NCBI GenBank assembly: GCA_947472635.1
Contig: CANJDY010000091.1
Span: 1-9,111, forward strand
Reading direction: 5' to 3'
Length of the DNA stretch: 9,111 nt
Origin: Chitinophagaceae bacterium
GTDB lineage: Bacteria; Bacteroidota; Bacteroidia; Chitinophagales; Chitinophagaceae
The position numbers and the translations under genes are program-made. The notes beneath the pieces were generated by a model. The model did not search any database and was not told the origin of the DNA. It was given only the letters and a program-made list of their open reading frames with translations. How positions within the stretch are numbered: the first letter of the stretch is position 1; the number at the start of each line of letters is the position of its first letter. Positions 1 through 7,021 of the stretch are shown piece after piece.

Positions 1-1104
1 TACGATTGGGTGGATGCGATGAATGATTCGTTGTTTGTTGATACGGCGCCATTTACCGGAATTAACTATTGCGGGATAAGCTGGGAATCCGCTTTTCTTA
101 TCACCCAGGATTACCTTTTGCTGTATTACAACGATACAGCAATGTTAAAAGAATTGTATGAACTCGATAAAAAATGGATGGACAAGGCGGCAAGAATCCA
201 TCCAAGTGGACTGGTAGATGATGGACTGAGTGACCATGAATCAATGGAACCTGTTCCTGTGCAATTAACAGGTACCGCTCATTATTTGCAATGTGCCCGG
301 ATTATGCAAAAATTTGCGGTTATTATGGGAGATGCAGAAAATGAGCAGAAATATGCCGGATTAGCAAAAAAATTGAAAGACCTAATCCAAGCTGAATTCT
401 GGGATAAGCCGGTGTCAGGGAAAATAAACAGGCAAACATTGTTTTCCACATTACTCTATCACGGAATTATTCCCGCCAATAAAATTAATGCAGCCAAAGA
501 TTCATTGTTAAGCGCAGTTCAGAATGGTCCAGCAGGGCATTTTACCACCGGAATTTTTGGGACTAAATATGTTCTCGAAACCCTTTCTGAAAATATTTCT
601 TCTGATACAGTCTTTCACATCGTAAATAGTAAAGCTTACCCTGGCTGGGGTTTTATGATTGACAATGGAGCCACTACCTTATGGGAAACCTGGAAGGAAA
701 GCGATGATACATTTTCCAATTGTCATCCCATGTTTGGAACGGTATCAGAATGGTTCTACCGTTGGTTGGCTGGAATAAGGCCTGACCCTAAAAGTCCCGG
801 GTTTAAAAAATTTATTATCGGTCCGTCCACTCCTGGAGGATTGGAATATGTAAACTGTTCCTATTTTTCACCCTTCGGTAAAATTATTTCAAACTGGAAG
901 AAGGTACAGCCGGGCACTGTACAATACGAATTAACTATTCCTGCAAAAAGCAGTGCAGACGTAATTTTACCAATTAGTCAGTCACAAAAAATAACGATCA
1001 AATCAACCAACAAAAATTTTAAATCTGAAAAAATAGAAAGTGTACAAACTGGTAAATTTGAATTGGGTGAAGGGGAATATGTAATTACAATATCCCTAAA
1101 ATAA
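1..1104 (+). CDS. Alpha-L-rhamnosidase, GH78-type, C-terminal part (5' end outside window)
   Basis: Likely releases terminal alpha-L-rhamnose from glycans by inverting hydrolysis. The open frame runs from base 1, so the gene starts upstream; 367 residues are visible and GH78 enzymes usually have 900 or more. The visible part is the second half of the (alpha/alpha)6 barrel plus the C-terminal beta-sandwich. Seen: a GLSDHES segment (residues about 72-78 from base 1), an LTGTAHYLQCARIM helix, and DNGATTLWETW at 221-231. Glu229 (bases 685-687) sits where GH78 places its catalytic base. The tail GIRPDPKSPGFKKFIIGP (from about 258) opens the Bac_rhamnosid_C-type domain. The general-acid block (RDER-like) must lie upstream and is not seen. 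The stop TAA is followed directly by TAG. The next gene starts 108 bases downstream on the same strand. The signal peptide and exact subfamily cannot be judged. The family call is firm; the substrate is unknown. Confidence 0.9.
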   Translation, partial: YDWVDAMNDSLFVDTAPFTGINYCGISWESAFLITQDYLLLYYNDTAMLKELYELDKKWMDKAARIHPSGLVDDGLSDHESMEPVPVQLTGTAHYLQCARIMQKFAVIMGDAENEQKYAGLAKKLKDLIQAEFWDKPVSGKINRQTLFSTLLYHGIIPANKINAAKDSLLSAVQNGPAGHFTTGIFGTKYVLETLSENISSDTVFHIVNSKAYPGWGFMIDNGATTLWETWKESDDTFSNCHPMFGTVSEWFYRWLAGIRPDPKSPGFKKFIIGPSTPGGLEYVNCSYFSPFGKIISNWKKVQPGTVQYELTIPAKSSADVILPISQSQKITIKSTNKNFKSEKIESVQTGKFELGEGEYVITISLK

Positions 1105-1212
1105 TAGCACAAAAAAATAGATCATTCGTGAAGGTAAACCTTGGTTGAAAACGGGATGAGATTACTGATAATCCCTGGTAAAGCAATTTATAAACAATTA
1201 AAAAACCGTTGT

Positions 1213-4200
1213 ATGTTTTCAAAATATTTATATGCGCTGATACTTACTTGTCTGCTGCTATTTACTTTCAACGGGCTAGTGTGCGCCTCAGCGGTGGATA
1301 CAAAACCGCTGCTACATCCACTTTTTACCGATCATGCGGTGCTTCAGCGAGATGCCAGGGTGCCTGTCTGGGGCTGGGCAAAGCCGGGCACAAAGATTAT
1401 GGTAAGCTTTGCCGGACAAAAGAAAAATGCTACTGTCGCTAAAGACGGAAAATGGATGGCATACCTCGATCCTATGCCAGCATGCACTACCGGACTTGTG
1501 TTGAAAGTTCAATCAACCATCAATAATCAACAATCAACCATCTCCGATATTCTCGTGGGCGATGTATGGATATGTTCTGGGCAGTCGAACATGGAGATGG
1601 GTATAGGAGTTTGTAATGTACCGAACGAAATAGCCTCCGCTAATTTTCCACTGATTCGGTTGTTGAATGTTCCCAAGAGAATTGCGTACACTCCGGAGCC
1701 TAGCCTTGAATGCGCCTGGCAGCCTTGTAGCCCGGCTACATTAATTCAAGGCCCATGGGGTGGATTTTCTGCCGTCGGTTATTTCTTCGGCCGCGAGTTG
1801 CACCGCAACATCAATATTCCTGTCGGCCTTATTTCATCGTCATGGGGTGGCACCGTTTGCGAAGCTTGGACCAGTGAATCGGCGCTGCTTCCCCTGGGGG
1901 ATTTTGCCTCCCAGATTGAAAAGGTGCAGCAGGTGGCTACCACTCCGGGAACGGACAAATTAGGTGTTATAATGGAAAAATGGTACCAGGCCAAGGATCC
2001 AGGTACAAAGAAGGAATGGTACAAACCCGAAACCGATGTTTCAAACTGGAAAATTGCAAACATGCCTGCAAACTGGCAAAATTGTGGAATACCCGGTTAT
2101 GAAGGCATTGTTTGGGCACAGCATAGTTTTGAAATCCCGGCCGCATGGGCTGGCAAAGAAATCATTCTCAACCTGGGCACCATCGGTGACTGTGATGTAA
2201 CCTGGCTTAACGGCACAGTCGTGGGCCGAACAGACTATTTCGATCAGCCACGCATTTACAAAGTGCCGGCAGCAGTGTTGAAAACTGGCAGTAATGTGAT
2301 TACCTTAAGAATTGTTAATTCAGGAGGGGGTGGTTTTTTTGGACCAGCCAACCAGATGAAAGCCTATCCATTTGGGGAGGAGGCTTCCGCAATTTCACTT
2401 GCTAGCCGGTGGCATGTGCAGGAAACAGCAACTCGTGCCAATACAGGAGCGCCCCTGGTTGGAAACCCAAATATCTCCTCGGTGCTTTACAACGGGATGA
2501 TCGCACCACTTATTCCCTTTGCCTTCAAAGGAGTTATCTGGTACCAGGGCGAAAGCAATGCGGATCGTGCCTTCCAGTACCGCAGGTTACTCCCAGCTAT
2601 GATCAGGGATTGGCGCGCGCAGTTTGGAGAGGGTGATTTCGGGTTCCACATTGTTTCCCTTGCTAATTTTACTAAAACTTCTGATGTACCTCGTGAGAGT
2701 GAATGGGCGGAAATTAGAGAGGCCCAGGCAATGGCGGCAAAAAACCTGCCCAATTGCGGCATAGCCATGGCTATTGACATTGGCGATGCGGCCGACATCC
2801 ATCCGAAAAATAAAAAAGAAGTCGGAAGACGGCTTGCCCTTAGCGCCCTGGCGATTACTTATGGAAAGCATATCGAATGGTCGGGGCCATGGCAAAAGTC
2901 AATGGAAATAACCGGAAAAGCAATCAGGCTGACTTTTGATCATGCCAAAATTGGCCTCGTTGCCAAAGGAGGCCAACTAACCGGATTTGCCATTGCCGGT
3001 AAAGACAGGAAATTCGTATGGGCCAACGCGGTTATAAATGGATCAACCGTGCTGGTATCATCACCAGAGGTACCTTCTCCCATTGCCGTTCGCTATGGCT
3101 GGGATGCCAATCCGGTGTGCAATCTGTACAATAAGGAAAATCTACCGGCCGTTCCATTTCGTACCGATGACTGGCCTGGTATTGCAGAAAAGACAAATCA
3201 GCAGGTGATTTACCCTTCTTCCAAAATGCCCCGTGTAGACATGCACACCCACATGGATGCAAAAACCGTCTATGTAAAAGCCGTTGATTCAATGGACCAA
3301 TGGGGCGGCACCATTAGTATTTCACTAGCGGGCTTATTTTGGGTGAAGGACAACAACGGAGACAAGGCGAGTCCGGCTAGTGTGCGGCAGCTACCTGGCA
3401 ATGATATGATTTATGTAAAGGAAAATCTGGATGACAGAATTCTTTTTGTGCCAGGTGCTTTTACAATTCCCTCGCAAGGAATCTGGTGGGGAGTTGACGA
3501 AATTAAAACCTTTAAAAAACAGGGATTTGTTGGCCTCAAATTGTGGCCCCATGGTGCGATTCTTTCCAGCGAAATACCGCTGATCCATGAACAGCTTACT
3601 GAGGCCGGAAAGCAGGGCATGCCGCTGATTGGTTACCACACTGGAGACCCAGGTACTTTGAAAGGTAACAGCGCTGCCTACCCAAAATTTGAAGATGACG
3701 CCATAACAATTGTCAAAAGTCACCCGCAAACCACCTTTATTTTTGCCCACGGACTTTTTATGCTCGAAAATGACGAGGGGCTCGATAAATTGGCCGGGAT
3801 ATTTGATAATAACCCAAATGTTTTTGTGGATCTGGCCTTTACACACAATATGCGGCAGGCGGCAAATTATACGGTGAGCAAAGCCCGAGATTTTTACATC
3901 AAATACCGTGACCGCATCCTTTTTGGTTCCGATGTTTTTGAAGCAGGGGCCAAAGTGGATAAATTCCTGGATGAACGCAAGGTTCTTGAAACCAACCAGG
4001 TAACCACCGGCTTGCATCGCGGCCCTCCATTGGAAGGTTTTAATCTTCCGGATTCGGTGCTCAATCATATTTATTATTGGAACGCTGCTCGGCTAATTCC
4101 TAGGGTTCGGCAGGTGCTGCAATCACGGGATTTCAAAATAGCGTATCAATTGGGCCGCTTCAAATTCGACCGGCTGCCACCGGATGTCACCGTGAACAAA

Positions 4201-4455
4201 CTCACTTGCATAGAAAAACCTAGCGATATCACCGGTACACTGGGCAGTGTGACGCAAAGCCTGGTTGTAGAAATCGGGGGCAAGGTTTACACGGGCGTTG
4301 ATAACATGGATGGCACATGGAAGCTTCCTGGAAACAGGATTGCCAAACTGCCTGCGGGAACATACGATGTAAAAGTTACCGCGAAAAATTCCATCGGACT
4401 CGTCCGGACTGATTCAACCGCGAACGAGCTGACAATAACAGCCCGCCCACGATAG
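1213..4455 (+). CDS. Secreted fusion: sialate-O-acetylesterase-like esterase + Amidohydro_2 hydrolase + Ig-like domain
   Basis: Predicted 1080 residues. The frame is open from just after a TAA at 1135, with possible starts TTG 1141 and ATG 1156. I chose ATG 1213 because it begins a clean signal peptide (hydrophobic core about 5-23, likely cut after A-S-A at 25-27). Residues about 30-655 are a sialate-O-acetylesterase (SASA) enzyme: an N-terminal beta domain; GQSNM with nucleophile Ser125; an inserted galactose-binding-like beta-sandwich (about 285-385); WYQGESN at 443-449; Asp528 and His530 in D-I-H-P; and the usual end VPFRTDDWP (647-655). After a linker of about 17 residues comes an Amidohydro_2-type barrel (about 673-985) with metal and catalytic candidates H678/H680 (HTH), H809 (YHTG), H846 (FAHG) and D907 (FGSD). 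Residues 992-1080 form one Ig-like module with a DGTW motif. The esterase half probably deacylates sugars. The hydrolase half could be a lactonase, amidase or decarboxylase; its substrate is unknown. It lies between rhamnosidase and SGNH genes. Confidence 0.88.
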   Translation: MFSKYLYALILTCLLLFTFNGLVCASAVDTKPLLHPLFTDHAVLQRDARVPVWGWAKPGTKIMVSFAGQKKNATVAKDGKWMAYLDPMPACTTGLVLKVQSTINNQQSTISDILVGDVWICSGQSNMEMGIGVCNVPNEIASANFPLIRLLNVPKRIAYTPEPSLECAWQPCSPATLIQGPWGGFSAVGYFFGRELHRNINIPVGLISSSWGGTVCEAWTSESALLPLGDFASQIEKVQQVATTPGTDKLGVIMEKWYQAKDPGTKKEWYKPETDVSNWKIANMPANWQNCGIPGYEGIVWAQHSFEIPAAWAGKEIILNLGTIGDCDVTWLNGTVVGRTDYFDQPRIYKVPAAVLKTGSNVITLRIVNSGGGGFFGPANQMKAYPFGEEASAISLASRWHVQETATRANTGAPLVGNPNISSVLYNGMIAPLIPFAFKGVIWYQGESNADRAFQYRRLLPAMIRDWRAQFGEGDFGFHIVSLANFTKTSDVPRESEWAEIREAQAMAAKNLPNCGIAMAIDIGDAADIHPKNKKEVGRRLALSALAITYGKHIEWSGPWQKSMEITGKAIRLTFDHAKIGLVAKGGQLTGFAIAGKDRKFVWANAVINGSTVLVSSPEVPSPIAVRYGWDANPVCNLYNKENLPAVPFRTDDWPGIAEKTNQQVIYPSSKMPRVDMHTHMDAKTVYVKAVDSMDQWGGTISISLAGLFWVKDNNGDKASPASVRQLPGNDMIYVKENLDDRILFVPGAFTIPSQGIWWGVDEIKTFKKQGFVGLKLWPHGAILSSEIPLIHEQLTEAGKQGMPLIGYHTGDPGTLKGNSAAYPKFEDDAITIVKSHPQTTFIFAHGLFMLENDEGLDKLAGIFDNNPNVFVDLAFTHNMRQAANYTVSKARDFYIKYRDRILFGSDVFEAGAKVDKFLDERKVLETNQVTTGLHRGPPLEGFNLPDSVLNHIYYWNAARLIPRVRQVLQSRDFKIAYQLGRFKFDRLPPDVTVNKLTCIEKPSDITGTLGSVTQSLVVEIGGKVYTGVDNMDGTWKLPGNRIAKLPAGTYDVKVTAKNSIGLVRTDSTANELTITARPR
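1510..1542 (+). repeat. In-frame 12-base direct repeat (21-base period) inside the esterase domain
   Basis: The 12 bases CAATCAACCATC occur at 1510-1521 and again at 1531-1542, exactly 21 bases (7 codons) apart. They encode the low-complexity stretch QSTINNQQSTIS just before the conserved DILVGDVW strand that leads to the catalytic Ser125. It looks like a short in-frame duplication in a surface loop that keeps the reading frame. No functional role can be assigned. Confidence 0.6.
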
Positions 4456-4588
4456 GATTGGTGTTTCTTTTTTTGATAGTATTAAAATACTTCATTCAAA
4501 TTAACCACGTTTTAGCTATTGGTACATGCTAAATCAAAAGACATGAATAAACGGCTTAAGAAGTTTGTCTATTTCTAAAATTTAACGG

Positions 4589-5257
4589 ATGATACATTTT
4601 TTTTGTAAGCAATTTTTACTTTTTGTTTTATTACTATCACCTGTTTTAATATTTCAGCAAAATGAAAAGCGGGTATTGATTATTGGAGATTCTATATCCA
4701 TAGGCTATTTCCCTTTTGTGAAAGCGGCACTGAATGGAATTGCGGTGGTTGAACATAATGCCGGCAACGCAGCGCATACGGGTATAGGTTTGGACAAACT
4801 GCAGGAATGGCTTAAAGGGGAGCATTGGGATGTGATACATTTCAATTGGGGTTTATGGGATTTGTGTTATCGACATCCCGACGCTAAGGCTTATGGAAAC
4901 AGGGATAAAATAAATGGCAAAATTCAATTCACACCAGGGCAGTATGAAACCAACATGATTGCTTTGGTAACCTTATTAAAAAGAACCGGAGCGAAATTGA
5001 TTTTTGCCACTACTACCGTAATCCCTTCAAATGAAGAGGGACGATTTGCCGGGGATGAAAAAAAGTATAACAGGATTGCCGTTAAAATAATGAAGCAGAA
5101 TGGTATCATGGTTGATGATTTGAATGTAATTTCAAAGGATATTCATGAACAGTTTGGAGTAGGTGATGATGATGTTCATTTCCAAAAAGAGGGATACAAA
5201 ATGCTAGCACAATCTGTAAGTGAATCTATCAAAAAAGCAGTGCAGGATTCAAAATAA
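4589..5257 (+). CDS. Secreted SGNH/GDSL-family hydrolase (probable carbohydrate esterase)
   Basis: A 222-residue protein that probably hydrolyses an ester (acetyl or similar) on a sugar outside the cytoplasm. An N-terminal hydrophobic stretch (about 4-22) acts as a signal peptide and supports ATG 4589 as the start; the cleavage site is not clear. Block I is IIGDSIS with Ser35 as nucleophile. Block II is NAGNAAHTG (57-65), with Gly59 a candidate oxyanion-hole residue. The usual GxND of block III is replaced by FNWGLWD (85-91). Block V is D194-D-V-H197, giving the catalytic Asp/His. The length is normal for a single SGNH domain. It follows the fusion gene after 133 bases and precedes a sulfatase by 59 bases, so it likely shares their transcript and substrate. 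No Shine-Dalgarno is visible, as is usual for Bacteroidota. Family call firm; substrate unknown. Confidence 0.88.
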   Translation: MIHFFCKQFLLFVLLLSPVLIFQQNEKRVLIIGDSISIGYFPFVKAALNGIAVVEHNAGNAAHTGIGLDKLQEWLKGEHWDVIHFNWGLWDLCYRHPDAKAYGNRDKINGKIQFTPGQYETNMIALVTLLKRTGAKLIFATTTVIPSNEEGRFAGDEKKYNRIAVKIMKQNGIMVDDLNVISKDIHEQFGVGDDDVHFQKEGYKMLAQSVSESIKKAVQDSK

Positions 5258-5316
5258 TCCTGTAGAAAAGATTAGAATTTTGAAATAACCAAGTAATCAT
5301 AAAAAAACAGCGATTC

Positions 5317-6756
5317 ATGAAAATTATATTAAAAACAGCATTGCTATTATTGCTTGCAGGGATTTTTATACGATCAGCTGTCCGCGCCCAGGCTAAAAAA
5401 CCAAATATTGTTTTCTTCCTAGTGGATGATTTAGGGTGGACCGATGTAGAACCATTTGGAACTTCATTTTATGAAACTCCCAATATTAAAAAGCTTGCTG
5501 AAGAATCAATGATATTTACCAATGCTTATGCAGCCTGTCCGGTTTGCAGTCCTACCCGGGCTTCTATCCTTACAGGTAAATATCCCGTTGGTACCGGAAT
5601 TACAGATTTTATTGAAGCAGAACGCACGCAACCTGTAAAATGGAGCCGCAATACCCCACTAATACCTCCTACTAATAAGGACCGGCTCAGCCTGGATGAA
5701 TTTACGTTGGCAGAGGCTTTACAAACCGCTGGCTATAAAACTTTTTTTACGGGTAAATGGCATTTAGGTCCGGAAGGTTATTGGCCCGAAAACCAGGGGT
5801 TTGATTTCAATTTTGGCGGGTACAACGCCGGTCAACCGAAAAGCTATTTTTCGCCTTACAAAAATCCCCGGCTAACTGATGGCCCCGTGGGGGAACATTT
5901 GCCGGATCGGCTTGCAAAGGAGGCCGGCAGCTTTATTACTCATAATAAGGAGCAACCTTTTTTTGTATACTTTTCATTTTATTCGGTACATAACCCTTTA
6001 CAAGGAAGAAAGGATCTTGTTGATAAGTATGAAGAAAAAAAAGCTAGGCTTGGTTTGTTAGATGCGTTTTCCAAAGAAGGGGAAAGGAAGCTTCGAATCG
6101 TACAAAGTAATACCACCTATGCAGCCATGGTGGAAGCGATGGATGAAGCCATCGGTAAAGTCATAAAAAAATTAAAGGAGCAGGGTGTTTATGATAACAC
6201 CATCATTATATTTTTTTCGGACAATGGGGGATTGTCAACATCAGAAGGTCATCCAACTGCTAACCTGCCCTTGAGAGCCGGAAAGGGTTGGTTATATGAA
6301 GGTGGTATTAGGGAACCCTTAATTATTAAATGGCCAGAAATAACCAGGGCGGGAAGTGTTTGCCAGGTTCCTGTTATTAGCAATGATTTTTATCCAACCT
6401 TATTGCAGGCAGCAGGACTCCCATTGAATCCAAAGCAACATACCGGTGGAGTCAATATTTTATCATTACTAATGAGCAAAACGATAAAAAAGAGAGCCTT
6501 GTACTGGCATTATCCTCATTATGGCAACCAGGGTGGTTCACCAGGCTCCGCTATACGTGAAGGAGATTGGAAATTAATACGATGGTACGAAACGGGTAAA
6601 GAAGAATTATACAATCTTAAGCAGGATATTGGCGAGAAGAATAACCTGGTGGTAAAGGATGCGAAAATTGCCAAAAAACTATCTTTACAATTAGACGCCT
6701 GGTTAACAAAAGAGAAAGCTATTTTTCCTGAAAAAAATCCAAATTATGTGCAGTAG
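5317..6756 (+). CDS. Secreted S1-family (arylsulfatase A-like) sulfatase, C-S-P-T-R type
   Basis: Hydrolyses sulfate esters, most likely on a sugar, outside the cytoplasm. Of 479 residues, 1-24 look like a signal peptide cut at V-R-A|Q. The alkaline-phosphatase-like fold begins with PNIVFFLVDDLGW; Asp37/Asp38 are calcium ligands. The sulfatase signature C77-S-P-T-R81 has Cys77 as the residue oxidised to formylglycine, so a maturase (FGE or anSME) is needed from elsewhere in the genome. Further active-site candidates are K147/H149 in GKWHLG, H225 in SVHNP, D302/N303 in SDNGG and K323 in RAGKGW. The C-terminal subdomain carries the usual REGDWKLIRW and LYNLKQDIGEKNNL strands. The length is typical and no key residue is missing. 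The TDGPVGEHLPDRL segment resembles the S1_16-like subgroup, but that assignment is from memory and unverified. It lies 59 bases after the SGNH gene, probably in the same operon. Confidence 0.93.
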   Translation: MKIILKTALLLLLAGIFIRSAVRAQAKKPNIVFFLVDDLGWTDVEPFGTSFYETPNIKKLAEESMIFTNAYAACPVCSPTRASILTGKYPVGTGITDFIEAERTQPVKWSRNTPLIPPTNKDRLSLDEFTLAEALQTAGYKTFFTGKWHLGPEGYWPENQGFDFNFGGYNAGQPKSYFSPYKNPRLTDGPVGEHLPDRLAKEAGSFITHNKEQPFFVYFSFYSVHNPLQGRKDLVDKYEEKKARLGLLDAFSKEGERKLRIVQSNTTYAAMVEAMDEAIGKVIKKLKEQGVYDNTIIIFFSDNGGLSTSEGHPTANLPLRAGKGWLYEGGIREPLIIKWPEITRAGSVCQVPVISNDFYPTLLQAAGLPLNPKQHTGGVNILSLLMSKTIKKRALYWHYPHYGNQGGSPGSAIREGDWKLIRWYETGKEELYNLKQDIGEKNNLVVKDAKIAKKLSLQLDAWLTKEKAIFPEKNPNYVQ

Positions 6757-6859
6757 TTTGTATAGGCCTTCTTGTTTTTTACAAGCCCTAAAAAAAGATA
6801 GTATTTACACAACTGGAATAGATTTTACATTCAGCAAAAAAATAGGGCGCGGTTGAATT

Positions 6860-6876
6860 AACTATTCATAATAGTT
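6860..6876. repeat. Perfect inverted repeat AACTATT-cat-AATAGTT
   Basis: Two 7-base arms pair perfectly across a 3-base centre. It could be a dimeric regulator's operator or a weak RNA hairpin. It is A/T-rich and not followed directly by a T-run, so it is not a convincing terminator. It lies nine bases upstream of the longer hairpin at 6885-6921. Confidence 0.5.
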
Positions 6877-6884
6877 GGGATGTG

Positions 6885-6921
6885 AATTTTTCGTCTGAAA
6901 ATCGGTTTTAGGCGAAGGATT
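6885..6921 (+). other. Long imperfect hairpin in the sulfatase leader (possible structured RNA)
   Basis: Bases 6885-6901 pair with 6906-6921 in 16 base pairs, interrupted only by one bulged G at 6897, around a TCGG tetraloop (6902-6905). Three of the pairs (6888/6918, 6889/6917, 6894/6912) are U-G wobbles that form only in RNA read from the + strand; on the other strand they become C-A mismatches. This favours a + strand transcript element, about 100 bases ahead of the 7022 gene and about 130 bases after the 6756 stop. No U-run follows, so a standard intrinsic terminator is unlikely. No known riboswitch was recognised. Confidence 0.5.
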
Positions 6922-7006
6922 AGAATTACCGTATTAAGTCCTACAATCATAAAACTGCCTTGCAATTTCTGCGGGGAAAAAATGAATAGACAAAATACAT
7001 TCAATC

Positions 7007-7018
7007 AAAAAAAAAAAA
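7007..7018 (+). repeat. 12-A homopolymer directly before the second sulfatase start
   Basis: Twelve consecutive A residues end three bases before the ATG at 7022, with TAA between them. Such tracts can slip in replication or transcription, and A-rich leaders also help translation start in Bacteroidota. It lies inside a short ATG-started frame (6982-7050) that runs across the sulfatase start. Confidence 0.6.
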
Positions 7019-7021
7019 TAA

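Larger units (their letters stand above)
6757..7021 (+). other. 265-base A/T-rich gap between the two sulfatase genes (leader region)
   Basis: This is the longest gap in the window. It holds no convincing gene. It contains a perfect 7-bp inverted repeat (6860-6876), a long imperfect hairpin (6885-6921), a short upstream ATG frame (6982-7050) and a 12-A tract right before the next start. I found no good match to the Bacteroidota promoter consensus (TTG ... TAnnTTTG) and no hairpin followed by a T-run. The length, compared with 59-133 bases for the gaps among the upstream complete genes, suggests the next sulfatase may have its own promoter or is a separately gained unit. Confidence 0.6.

Noticed and set aside
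1141..1212. Upstream in-frame starts (TTG 1141, ATG 1156) for the fusion protein
   Set aside because: They would add a charged 19-24 residue extension ahead of a typical signal peptide that begins at ATG 1213.
1273..1287. Lipoprotein signal (G-L-V-C) in the fusion protein
   Set aside because: Val directly before Cys does not fit the lipobox, which needs Gly, Ala or Ser there; an ordinary A-S-A cleavage site follows at once.
3391..4068. 225-codon open frame on the minus strand inside the amidohydrolase half
   Set aside because: It lies wholly antisense to a well-supported gene, and its translation shows no family motif or signal peptide that I recognise.
4478..4491. AGTATT-aa-AATACT palindrome after the fusion gene
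   Set aside because: A/T-rich, the two-base loop is too tight for the full stem, and the T-run lies before it rather than after it on the gene's strand.
4597..4604. 8-T run in codons 3-6 of the SGNH gene as a phase-variation tract
   Set aside because: Short, and simply part of a T-rich hydrophobic signal sequence; no independent sign of switching.
5273..5282. TAGAATTTTG as a Bacteroidota -7 promoter element before the first sulfatase
   Set aside because: Spacing differs from TAnnTTTG and no TTG is found at the expected -33 distance.
6771..6785. CTTGT-ttttt-ACAAG hairpin after the first sulfatase, possible terminator
   Set aside because: Only five pairs, and the following bases are CCCTAAAAAA rather than a T-run.
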